5,717 nucleotides of DNA from Peptococcaceae bacterium (GCA_031264885.1 JAISDM010000141.1:1-5717), one strand, 5' to 3'; positions 1 through 5,691 are shown, numbered from the stretch's first letter. The notes: generated by a model from the sequence alone, not told the origin. Numbers and translations: made by a program.

Positions 1-37
1 CTTCGGGTCGAACTCTTTGATTTAATTGAATATACAT
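1..37 (-). CDS. 5' end of an unidentified gene, third gene of the ABC transporter operon (partial)
   Basis: Only the first 12 codons lie in the window (MYIQLNQRVRPE), and the gene continues beyond position 1. The start at 37 is chosen because a perfect AGGAGG (46-51) sits 8 nt upstream of it. The in-frame ATG at 43 is only 2 nt from that site and is too close. The gene begins 50 nt after the permease stop with no visible terminator between them, so it is probably in the same operon. OpuC-type operons usually have a lipoprotein substrate-binding protein at this place. The visible residues are polar and charged, with no signal peptide or lipobox, so that function is not supported. I do not recognise the family from so few residues. 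The existence of a translated gene is well supported by the ribosome binding site; its function is unknown. Confidence 0.6.
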   Translation of the reverse strand, partial: MYIQLNQRVRPE

Positions 38-45
38 CTTCATAT

Positions 46-51
46 CCTCCT
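46..51 (-). promoter_or_regulatory. Ribosome binding site of the partial third gene
   Basis: AGGAGG on the minus strand, a perfect anti-Shine-Dalgarno match, preceded by an A-rich stretch (TAAAAAAAC). It lies 8 nt before the ATG at 37 and 2 nt before the ATG at 43, so it decides in favour of 37. Confidence 0.75.
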
Positions 52-87
52 GTTTTTTTATGTATACGGAATATTATGCGTGATTGG

Positions 88-741
88 TTATGTTACCGCG
101 GATTGATAACGCAAAAGAATTTTTTGCAGGATAAAGAACACAAAGTCCGCGGCCAGTGACAGCGCCCCAATACTCAGGCTGCCGATGAGCGTAACCACAT
201 GATCCTGCCGCGACAGTCCCATGACCACAAATTCACCCAGCCCTCCCGCGCCGATGTACGCAGCCAGCGTCGCGCTGGCAATAATATCTATGGTGCAGGT
301 TCGGATGCCCGTAAATATAATCGGCATTGCCAGCGGGATTTCCACCTTCAGCAATATCTCCCCCGCGCTCAGCCCCATCCCGGCGGCACTCTCCAACACA
401 TTCACATCGACCTCCTTAAATCCGGTATAGGCACTGATGAGGATGGTCGGCAGCGCGTGCAGCGTCAGCGCGATAAACGCCGGCCAGAAACCGGTTCCCA
501 AAATCGGAAGGAAGACCAAGAGCAGCGCAAGACTCGGAATCATTTTTAACGCGCTGAAGATATTGATGACGATCGTTGAAAAAATCGGTTTCTTCGCGTT
601 CAAAACACCCAACGGCGCGCCAATCAGGAAACTCGTCAGCAGCACCGCGAAAAAAATGATCATATGCGCTCGGACAGCCGTCTGAAACATACCCGGATGC
701 CCGTTCAGATATACAGCCATTTCTCGGAACAAATCAGACAT
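88..741 (-). CDS. Quaternary-amine (glycine betaine/carnitine/choline-type) ABC transporter permease, OpuCB/ProW-like
   Basis: Integral membrane subunit of an importer, forming the translocation path together with the ATPase encoded just upstream. The 217-residue length matches the short single-domain OpuBB/OpuCB permeases. Hydrophobic segments lie at about residues 27-48, 54-80, 86-106, 136-162 and 181-207. The cytoplasmic coupling loop carries a clear EAA-type motif at about 117-146 (ESAAGMGLS, then LPLAMP-like and GIRT-like residues), which docks on the ATPase. The conserved AYIGAGGLGEFV follows at 161-172. The ATG overlaps the end of the ATPase gene by 8 bp (shared ATGTCTGA), which indicates translational coupling. 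An AAGGGGG lies about 12 nt upstream, a rather distant ribosome binding site. The gene ends in TAA. The substrate is inferred only from the family; osmoprotectants are most likely, but related permeases take other quaternary amines. Confidence 0.9.
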   Translation of the reverse strand: MSDLFREMAVYLNGHPGMFQTAVRAHMIIFFAVLLTSFLIGAPLGVLNAKKPIFSTIVINIFSALKMIPSLALLLVFLPILGTGFWPAFIALTLHALPTILISAYTGFKEVDVNVLESAAGMGLSAGEILLKVEIPLAMPIIFTGIRTCTIDIIASATLAAYIGAGGLGEFVVMGLSRQDHVVTLIGSLSIGALSLAADFVFFILQKILLRYQSAVT

Positions 742-1720
742 AGTATTCGATTTCCCCCTTCCTCAGCGCGGAAATGTTTTGAAGATCATCCCAGCGAATT
801 TGTTCGTCAGGTTGAGCGTCTTTGCGCTTTACCGCGACAGCAGACGCGCCGGTTTCGAGGAACAGTCTCAAAACAACTTCCATCGACGTTCCTTCTTCAA
901 CAACCGGCGCATCCGAACCGGCTGTTGGGGTTACCGGTCGCGAAATCGCGCCTGCGGTCAGCACCCGCAGTTTTTCCAAAATGTTTTCGGATGAGGCAAA
1001 GCGGGTCACATAGTCGTTCGCGGGGTGAAACAGAATGTTATAGGGCGTATCGTACTGCTGAATCTGCCCGTCATGCATGATGATAACGCGTTCTCCCAGC
1101 TTAAACGCCTCATTTAAGTCATGTGTGACAAACAGGATGGTTTTTTCGAGCTTTTTCTGCAATTCCAGCAATTCATTCTGCAAGGACTGACGCGTCACAA
1201 GATCAATGGCGCCAAACGGTTCGTCCATCAGCATTACGGCCGGCTCCGCCGCCATCGCGCGGGCCAGACCGACCCGTTGCTGCTGCCCGCCTGACAATTG
1301 CGCGGGATAGCGGTTCTTATATATCCAAGATTCCAAATGAACCAATTCCAGCAAATATTCGACCCGCTCTTCGATTCGTTTTTTCTCCCATTTTAAGCTC
1401 TTGGGAACCACCGCAATATTTTCGGCGACCGTCATATGCGGAAACAAACCTACCTGTTGAATCACATAGCCGACTTTTTTCCGGTAATTCTCCACTTTCA
1501 GATCCGTGACATCGCGTCCTTCAAAGTGAATGCTGCCGGAAGTCGGCTCATAGAGTCGGTTGATCGTTTTCAGAAGCGTGGTTTTTCCAGAGCCGGACGT
1601 CCCGACAATGGTGACAAAACAACCCCTGGGAATGTTCATACTGACATTATTGATTGCAAACTGACTGGAATTGGAAAACTTTTTGAACAACTTTTTCACT
1701 TCAATAATATCTTCAGACAT
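734..1720 (-). CDS. Quaternary-amine ABC transporter ATP-binding protein, OpuCA/ProV-like, with a shortened C-terminal domain
   Basis: Cytoplasmic ATPase that powers the importer. With the start at 1720 it has 328 residues. Walker A is GTSGSGKTT (40-48), the Q-loop is in VIQQVGLFPHMTVAENI (86-102), the signature is LSGGQQQR (142-149), Walker B is VMLMDEPFGAID (162-173) and the switch histidine is H200. All key residues are intact. The start is set by AGGAGG at 1727-1732, 6 nt before the ATG; an earlier in-frame ATG at 1747 has no ribosome binding site. OpuCA/OpuBA proteins usually run to about 380 residues with two CBS domains. Here only one CBS-like remnant can be seen (about 272-315), so sensing or regulation may differ. 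The gene is first in its operon, behind a strong promoter, and overlaps the permease start. The family call is firm; the substrate is inferred. Confidence 0.92.
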   Translation of the reverse strand: MSEDIIEVKKLFKKFSNSSQFAINNVSMNIPRGCFVTIVGTSGSGKTTLLKTINRLYEPTSGSIHFEGRDVTDLKVENYRKKVGYVIQQVGLFPHMTVAENIAVVPKSLKWEKKRIEERVEYLLELVHLESWIYKNRYPAQLSGGQQQRVGLARAMAAEPAVMLMDEPFGAIDLVTRQSLQNELLELQKKLEKTILFVTHDLNEAFKLGERVIIMHDGQIQQYDTPYNILFHPANDYVTRFASSENILEKLRVLTAGAISRPVTPTAGSDAPVVEEGTSMEVVLRLFLETGASAVAVKRKDAQPDEQIRWDDLQNISALRKGEIEYYV

Positions 1721-1726
1721 ACGTAT

Positions 1727-1732
1727 CCTCCT
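1727..1732 (-). promoter_or_regulatory. Ribosome binding site of the ABC ATPase gene
   Basis: Perfect AGGAGG on the minus strand, 6 nt from the ATG at 1720. It fixes the start there; the in-frame ATG at 1747 lies upstream of this site and has no purine-rich element of its own. Confidence 0.85.
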
Positions 1733-1773
1733 CACGAACAAACGCATAATCCAAAACAGAACATAGGAATCAT

Positions 1774-1836
1774 ATGTAATTACATGTTTAACATATATTT
1801 TAAATGAATCATACTTATTTTATATGTTTAATATGC
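1774..1836. promoter_or_regulatory. Palindromic and repeated operator-like motifs in the ABC operon promoter and leader
   Basis: Three AT-rich symmetric elements can be seen: ATGTAATTACAT (1774-1785, perfect 12-bp palindrome), ATGTTTAACAT (1784-1794, 5-bp arms around one base) and ATGTTTAATAT (1824-1834, one mismatch from symmetric). The last two start exactly 40 bp apart. The copy at 1824-1834 lies in the spacer between -35 and -10, and the others lie just downstream of the expected transcription start, an arrangement typical of repressor sites. GAATCATA also occurs twice (1767-1774 and 1806-1813), so the region looks like a diverged tandem duplication of a unit of about 40 bp. No regulator gene is visible. 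The binding function is inferred. Confidence 0.45.
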
Positions 1837-1845
1837 ACTTGTCAA
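1817..1845 (-). promoter_or_regulatory. Sigma-70/SigA-type promoter of the ABC transporter operon
   Basis: On the minus strand TTGACA (1840-1845, perfect -35) is followed by a 17-bp spacer and TAAAAT (1817-1822, 5 of 6 to the -10 consensus). Transcription would start near 1810, giving a leader of about 90 nt before the ATPase ATG. The spacer contains an operator-like ATGTTTAATAT motif. Confidence 0.8.
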
Positions 1846-1851
1846 GACTGA

Positions 1852-1871
1852 GAATCGCTTTACTGCGATTC
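1852..1871 (-). terminator. Hairpin after mobA, possible weak terminator
   Basis: A perfect 7-bp inverted repeat, GAATCGC (1852-1858) and GCGATTC (1865-1871), with a 6-nt loop. It lies 16 nt beyond the mobA stop and 6 nt before the -35 of the ABC promoter, so a terminator position makes sense. No U-tract follows the stem on the minus strand, so it is not a canonical intrinsic terminator. The plus strand has only a short TTTT nearby, and there is no plus-strand gene to end. A regulatory site is the alternative. Confidence 0.35.
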
Positions 1872-1887
1872 GCTTTTGAAAATTGAT

Positions 1888-2496
1888 TCAGAGAATCCTG
1901 AGCGCCGCGTCGTAATCCTCAGGCGTATTGACGTTCTTGAGCATATGTTTCCCCCACCCGGCGCCGAAATCCTCCGGTTTCATCCACCGTGTCCGCGCGT
2001 GTTTCAGCAGATGTCTCATGGAATACTTGCCCTGATGTATCAAACTCTCGGCAAGGGGCAATACGGACTTTGCGTAGTAGGCGAACAGCGGCTCCGGGCG
2101 GCCTTCGGCGTCGAGGGTCACACATATGTCCGATTCATATCCCGCTTCGACGATGATTTTTGCCGTCTGGGGATCCGCGAAGGGCATGTCCGCCGCGCAG
2201 AGGAATACGCCGCGCCGGTTCGTTTGGGAGAGCGCCGCGTGCAGGCCCGCCATCGGGCCGCAGCCCGGGAATATGTCCGCGATATGGGGCAGAGAGATCA
2301 TCGGATACTGATCTGTCCGTGACGCGCTGAGGATCACCGTATCAAAGACGGCCGCGAAACGCGCCGCGATACGCGTGATTCCGGGTACGCCGCAATAATC
2401 CAGCATCAGCTTATCGCAGCCCATCCTGCTGCTGTTCCCGCCCGCGAGGATCACCGCGTCGCACAGATCGTTCGCGCCTTGTGCCGGCGTTTTCAT
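1888..2496 (-). CDS. mobA: Molybdenum cofactor guanylyltransferase (MobA-type NTP transferase)
   Basis: Cytoplasmic enzyme expected to transfer GMP from GTP to Mo-molybdopterin, giving the guanine dinucleotide cofactor used by DMSO-reductase-family enzymes. With the start at 2496 it has 202 residues, close to E. coli MobA (194). The nucleotide-binding loop is LAGGNSSRMGCDKL (17-30) with the conserved lysine K29. GPMAGLHAAL lies at 80-89, the metal-binding AADMPF at 101-106 (D103), GRPEPLFAYY at 132-141 and NVNTPED at 188-194. The start at 2496 has GGAG 6 nt upstream (2503-2506). An in-frame ATG at 2508, with GGGGG 8 nt upstream, is a reasonable alternative; the GTG at 2544 lies inside a repeat array and is unlikely. 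The gene follows the molybdoenzyme gene by 174 nt and is probably co-transcribed, which fits guanylyltransfer rather than the cytidylyltransfer (MocA) of the xanthine dehydrogenase group. Confidence 0.87.
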   Translation of the reverse strand: MKTPAQGANDLCDAVILAGGNSSRMGCDKLMLDYCGVPGITRIAARFAAVFDTVILSASRTDQYPMISLPHIADIFPGCGPMAGLHAALSQTNRRGVFLCAADMPFADPQTAKIIVEAGYESDICVTLDAEGRPEPLFAYYAKSVLPLAESLIHQGKYSMRHLLKHARTRWMKPEDFGAGWGKHMLKNVNTPEDYDAALRIL

Positions 2497-2508
2497 ACCA
2501 TTCTCCAT

Positions 2509-2669
2509 TCTCGCCGCCCCCTTCGGAGCAGCCGCTCGGGCCACCGTTCGGGGACGCCATTCGGAGCAGCCGCTCGGTGCCGCCGTTCGAATCCATCGTT
2601 CGGATCGGCCATTCTCGCCGCGCCGCCCCGTTCGGGGCCGCCCTTCGGATCCGCCCTTCGGAGCGTCCC
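2509..2669. repeat. Array of about twelve 13-bp GC-rich tandem units between the molybdoenzyme gene and mobA
   Basis: Reading the plus strand, units begin at 2509, 2522, 2535, 2547, 2560, 2573, 2586, 2599, 2612, 2631, 2644 and 2657. Nearly all are 13 bp; one is 12 and one (2612) is 19. The consensus is roughly TTCGGAnCCGCCG. An exact 18-bp copy occurs at 2522-2539 and 2560-2577, and CCATTCTCGCCGC occurs at 2505-2517 and 2609-2621. The array fills almost the whole intergenic space, beginning one base after the molybdoenzyme stop and ending at the alternative mobA start at 2508. There are no spacers of CRISPR type. GCCCCG-TT-CGGGGC (2625-2638) could form a short hairpin. The function is unknown. 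Confidence 0.85.
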
Positions 2670-2670
2670 G

Positions 2671-5535
2671 CTATGCCTTCGCGACCTCACACAGCCCCTC
2701 CCGGAACGGAACGAAGCCGGAGATCGGGTCAAAATCCCGGGTAATCAGTTCATTGGCGTCGGCCTGGGGCCAGCCGTGAAGAATATCGATCATGCCAGGC
2801 TTGACGGTCTCGCTCGTCCTGAGCTTCAGCGTGATCCCCACCTCGTTCACAGGCGCGGTGACCCGCACCGTATCCCCGTCCCTCAGCCCGCGCGGCAAAG
2901 CGTCGGATGGATTGAGCTTGACCACAGGCTCCGGCAAAAAACGCCTGAGCCAGGGCAGTTCGCGTTCTTTCGCGTTGGAATAAAACGGCGTGCGGGATCC
3001 GCTGCACATCACAAGGGGGAATTTTTTCGCCGTTTCCGGCGTGGAAAGCGGACTGTACACCGGTTCCCGGTAGCGCGGAAGCGGGTCCAGCCCGTTTTCC
3101 CGCAATACCTCCGAAGCAAACTCCACCTTGCCGCTTGGCGTGTCAAAGCCGGGTTGGCCGTCCCGCCGCAGAAGGCCGAGTTCCCATTTTTTGAATTTCG
3201 GGCCGCCGCGAAGGGGTATGATCACCCCGCCGGGAACCGCCGCTTTCAGCTCCTCCAGCGTGATCTCCCTGGAACCGCCCAGCGTGCGCAGCACCTCTCT
3301 TATGCACGCTTCCTCGGCGCCCTCTCCGCCGCCGAAGAAGTCCTCCGGATACCCGAGAGCGACGCCGATGTCACAGCAAATCCGGTAGTCGCTCCGCGCT
3401 TCCCCCCGGGGCGGAATCACCGGTTCCCGCAAGAAGACCTTGCGCCCGGCGAATGTCAGCGGCGCGCTTCGCTCATAGCTCATGGCGGCGGGCAGCAGCA
3501 TATCCACATAATCGTGCGTCCACGGATTGTCCCGGAAGTCCGCGGCGGCGACAAAATCCATATTCTTGAACGCCTCCTGATATTCGTGGGTCTGCCCCCA
3601 CATCATCGTGTTGCCGCCGAGCATCAGGCACGCCCGGATCGCGCCTGTCCGGACATACTCGGGCAATGAGTTGATCTGAATATTTCCGTCAATATCCACC
3701 ACGTCCCACATCTTGTGATAAGGCGTGTCCACGCGCTTCCCGCGAATCGCGGGATACCGGTCAAGCCGCGCGAACTGGAACGAGGCGCCGGAAAGATCCA
3801 CGTCCAGCATATCGGTGGGAAAAACATGTCCCCCTTCCACGTCCAGACTGCCTGTCAGCGGCACGAGGAGCAGCATCGCCCTGTAATTATCCGTACCGTT
3901 CGTATGGTGAGGCATCGCGGAGGACGACTTGACCGTAATGGGTTTGTCGCGCTCCGTGAGCAGCCTGGCCGCTCTTTCAAGGACCTCCGGCCGCACGTCA
4001 CAAATATACGCCGTTTTTTCCAATGAATATTCGGCGGCAAGCGCCGCGTATTCGTCAAAGCCATGCGCCCATTTTTCAATGAATTCTTTGTCATAATTCC
4101 CGCTCTGAATGATCCGGTCGGCAAAAAACAGCGCAAGGGCGCCGTCCGTTCCCGGGCGGAGCTGAATATGCACGTCGGCAAAGTTCTCCACCGTGCTTGT
4201 CACACGCGGGTCAACCACAATATATTTGACCGCGCCGGATTCCTTAGTCGTTTTCAGCTTGTCGTAACTCCAGGCGGCGCTGTTTCCCGGGTTATTGCCC
4301 CAGATAATACAAACGCTTGTGTCGTTGACGTCAGGCGCCGCGCCCATCCCGCCCGCGGCGGCCGCCCTGGAATGTATGCCGTAAATGAGCTTTGAGGCGA
4401 TGGTGGTGGCCGTGGAGCAGGTGCTGGATTCCGTGCCGAAATTCGGGCTGCCGAATGTATACGCGAGCCGCTGCATCACGGCCCGGGGCTCTTTCGGGTC
4501 GCCGGTCATAAACAGCACCTTTTCCGCGCCGTATTTCTCTTTGATCCCGTTGAACCTTTCGGCGATCTCCGCGTAGGCTTCTTCCCAGGTAACGCGTTTC
4601 CACCGGCTGCGCTCGCCTTTCGGATTCACGCGCCGCAGGGGATAAAGAACGCGGTCCTCGGCGTATATATCCTGAACGCTTGCCGCGCCCATAGGGCAAA
4701 GGGTTTCATTGCCGTATTGCTCCCGGCGCTCCAGGCGCACAATTTTGCCGTCTTGGACCAGCGCCTTGACGCCGCAGCGGGGAACGTGGTTGCACATGAC
4801 GCAGTGACTGTATTTGTACTCACCGCCGGCCGCGGGCGGTTCCGGCTTATTCCGGCGCAGCAGGTCGCGTCCCAGATCCCGGGCGCGGATCAGCCCGTCG
4901 GTCAATTCGCGGAAATCGGGATCGCCGGGCTTGCGGGGCTTCCCTCCCACAGGCTCAAGCTCCCACAGTCCGCTTTCAACCTCCGGGATCGGCATCCCTT
5001 CCGGGATCACATAGTACATGCCCGTACCCTTCAGCCGCACCGCTCCGTAAAGCTTAATGTAATAATTGATCTCGCTTTCAGGATCGTCGAGATCACCGTA
5101 AATTCTGCACCGGCCAGGGCAGAGCGCGACACAGACCGGCTCCTCGCCCCGCGCCAGCCGATCCTGGCACAGCGTGCATTTCTCCGCTTTATAGCCGCCG
5201 CCGGACACTTCGGTCAGGAATCGCTGACTGTACTTGCAGGCCGTGACGCAAGCGCCGCAGCCGATACACTTTGCGTCATCCGTCAGAACCGGGCCCTCCG
5301 GCGATTTGACCGTGGCGCCGGTGGGGCATACCGCGTGACACGGCGCGTCGTCGCAATGATTGCACGAGGTGGACAAATACTTGACGCGCGCGTCTTCTCC
5401 CCGGCCCCATTCGACGGACCGCCCTTGATTGTAATCCACCCCGTCGCGGGTATGAAAATACTGCTTGCAGGTCACAACACAGGAGTAACAGTTCGTGCAG
5501 CGGTCGAGGTCGATCAACATTCCGAATTTGGCCAT
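2671..5535 (-). CDS. Fused iron-sulfur/molybdopterin oxidoreductase (N-terminal DmsB/NrfC-like ferredoxin domain plus DMSO-reductase-family catalytic domain)
   Basis: A 954-residue redox enzyme, probably bis-MGD dependent. Residues 1-150 form a four-cluster ferredoxin domain: C13/16/19/23, C58/61/66/70, C90/93/96/100 and C120/123/135/139. A linker follows (about 151-240). The catalytic part starts with a probable [4Fe-4S] motif, C245-x2-C248-x5-C254-x25-C280, followed by the molybdopterin core. C373, in TESSTCSTATT, is at the expected Mo-ligand place, as in Cys-ligated thiosulfate/polysulfide-reductase-like enzymes. HHTNGTDNYRA (543-553), LTGSLDVEGGHVF (560-572) and a molybdopterin dinucleotide-binding C-terminal domain (about 838-954) complete it. 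No twin-arginine or other signal peptide and no membrane segment are seen, so it should be cytoplasmic. AGGTGAT (5541-5547) lies 5 nt before the ATG; the stop is TAG. These two parts are usually separate subunits. The substrate is unknown; thiosulfate/polysulfide, arsenate or aromatic hydroxyl chemistry are all possible within the family. Confidence 0.92.
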   Translation of the reverse strand: MAKFGMLIDLDRCTNCYSCVVTCKQYFHTRDGVDYNQGRSVEWGRGEDARVKYLSTSCNHCDDAPCHAVCPTGATVKSPEGPVLTDDAKCIGCGACVTACKYSQRFLTEVSGGGYKAEKCTLCQDRLARGEEPVCVALCPGRCRIYGDLDDPESEINYYIKLYGAVRLKGTGMYYVIPEGMPIPEVESGLWELEPVGGKPRKPGDPDFRELTDGLIRARDLGRDLLRRNKPEPPAAGGEYKYSHCVMCNHVPRCGVKALVQDGKIVRLERREQYGNETLCPMGAASVQDIYAEDRVLYPLRRVNPKGERSRWKRVTWEEAYAEIAERFNGIKEKYGAEKVLFMTGDPKEPRAVMQRLAYTFGSPNFGTESSTCSTATTIASKLIYGIHSRAAAAGGMGAAPDVNDTSVCIIWGNNPGNSAAWSYDKLKTTKESGAVKYIVVDPRVTSTVENFADVHIQLRPGTDGALALFFADRIIQSGNYDKEFIEKWAHGFDEYAALAAEYSLEKTAYICDVRPEVLERAARLLTERDKPITVKSSSAMPHHTNGTDNYRAMLLLVPLTGSLDVEGGHVFPTDMLDVDLSGASFQFARLDRYPAIRGKRVDTPYHKMWDVVDIDGNIQINSLPEYVRTGAIRACLMLGGNTMMWGQTHEYQEAFKNMDFVAAADFRDNPWTHDYVDMLLPAAMSYERSAPLTFAGRKVFLREPVIPPRGEARSDYRICCDIGVALGYPEDFFGGGEGAEEACIREVLRTLGGSREITLEELKAAVPGGVIIPLRGGPKFKKWELGLLRRDGQPGFDTPSGKVEFASEVLRENGLDPLPRYREPVYSPLSTPETAKKFPLVMCSGSRTPFYSNAKERELPWLRRFLPEPVVKLNPSDALPRGLRDGDTVRVTAPVNEVGITLKLRTSETVKPGMIDILHGWPQADANELITRDFDPISGFVPFREGLCEVAKA

Positions 5536-5540
5536 ACCGG

Positions 5541-5547
5541 ATCACCT
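5541..5547 (-). promoter_or_regulatory. Ribosome binding site of the molybdoenzyme gene
   Basis: AGGTGAT on the minus strand, 5 nt before the ATG at 5535. It supports this start, which also begins directly with a typical MAKxGxLIDLDRC ferredoxin N-terminus. Confidence 0.75.
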
Positions 5548-5577
5548 ACTATGTACGCTCTATTTTTTCTAATAATA

Positions 5578-5605
5578 ATTATGACATATTAATTTAATAT
5601 GTCAA
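5578..5605 (-). promoter_or_regulatory. Sigma-70/SigA-type promoter of the molybdoenzyme-mobA unit
   Basis: On the minus strand TTGACA (5600-5605, perfect -35) is followed by a 16-bp spacer and CATAAT (5578-5583, 5 of 6 to consensus). TGT directly before the -10 gives an extended -10. Transcription would start near 5571, leaving a leader of only about 35 nt, too short for a molybdenum-cofactor riboswitch. The promoter is almost entirely covered by a perfect palindrome. Confidence 0.7.
5582..5604. promoter_or_regulatory. Perfect 23-bp palindrome, candidate repressor operator
   Basis: Two exact 11-bp arms, TGACATATTAA (5582-5592) and TTAATATGTCA (5594-5604), flank one central base (5593). It overlaps five bases of the -35 and two of the -10, so a dimeric regulator bound here would block RNA polymerase. 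The regulator is not in the window. The operator role is inferred from symmetry and position. Confidence 0.65.
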
Positions 5606-5650
5606 GTATATATTGATGGAAGTGGGCGATTCGTGATTTGGCGCAGATAC

Positions 5651-5691
5651 CCGGCGGAGGGGGGGGGTGGGGGCCGGGTTGGGGGGGCGGG
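5651..5691 (+). other. Extreme G-rich stretch with quadruplex-like G runs, possibly a low-quality end
   Basis: The plus strand has runs of 9, 5, 3, 7 and 3 G residues (5659-5667, 5669-5673, 5676-5678, 5681-5687, 5689-5691) separated by one or two bases. This could fold into a G-quadruplex, but long G runs at a sequence end are also a common sequencing or assembly artefact. I see no gene or ribosome binding site from 5604 to 5717. Confidence 0.5.

Noticed and set aside
1721..1747. Earlier ATG for the ABC ATPase at 1747 (nine extra residues)
   Set aside because: No ribosome binding site precedes it, while a perfect AGGAGG lies 6 nt before the ATG at 1720; ProV/OpuCA proteins begin near the chosen start.
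2509..2669. CRISPR array
   Set aside because: Units of 13 bp follow each other directly with no unique spacers, and no cas genes are present.
2493..2732. Small minus-strand open frame (79 codons) through the repeat array
   Set aside because: Its peptide is merely the translation of the 13-bp repeats in another frame, overlaps two real genes and has no ribosome binding site that I can see.
2479..3669. Long plus-strand open frame (396 codons) opposite the molybdoenzyme C-terminus and the repeat array
   Set aside because: It is rich in Arg, Pro and His, shows no recognisable domain, runs through the 13-bp repeats and lies antisense to clearly conserved coding sequence; typical GC-rich shadow frame.
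2671..5535. Assignment as formate dehydrogenase or nitrate reductase
   Set aside because: No in-frame TGA selenocysteine codon at the Mo-ligand position and no formate-dehydrogenase active-site motif; the Cys-ligand context and fused four-cluster domain do not fit Nar/Nap. The substrate is left open.
5536..5571. Molybdenum-cofactor riboswitch before the molybdoenzyme gene
   Set aside because: The predicted leader is only about 35 nt, far too short for that structured RNA, and contains no comparable stems.
4717..5592. Plus-strand open frame (291 codons) opposite the ferredoxin domain
   Set aside because: Antisense to sixteen conserved cluster cysteines, with no domain of its own, and it runs into the promoter palindrome; shadow frame.
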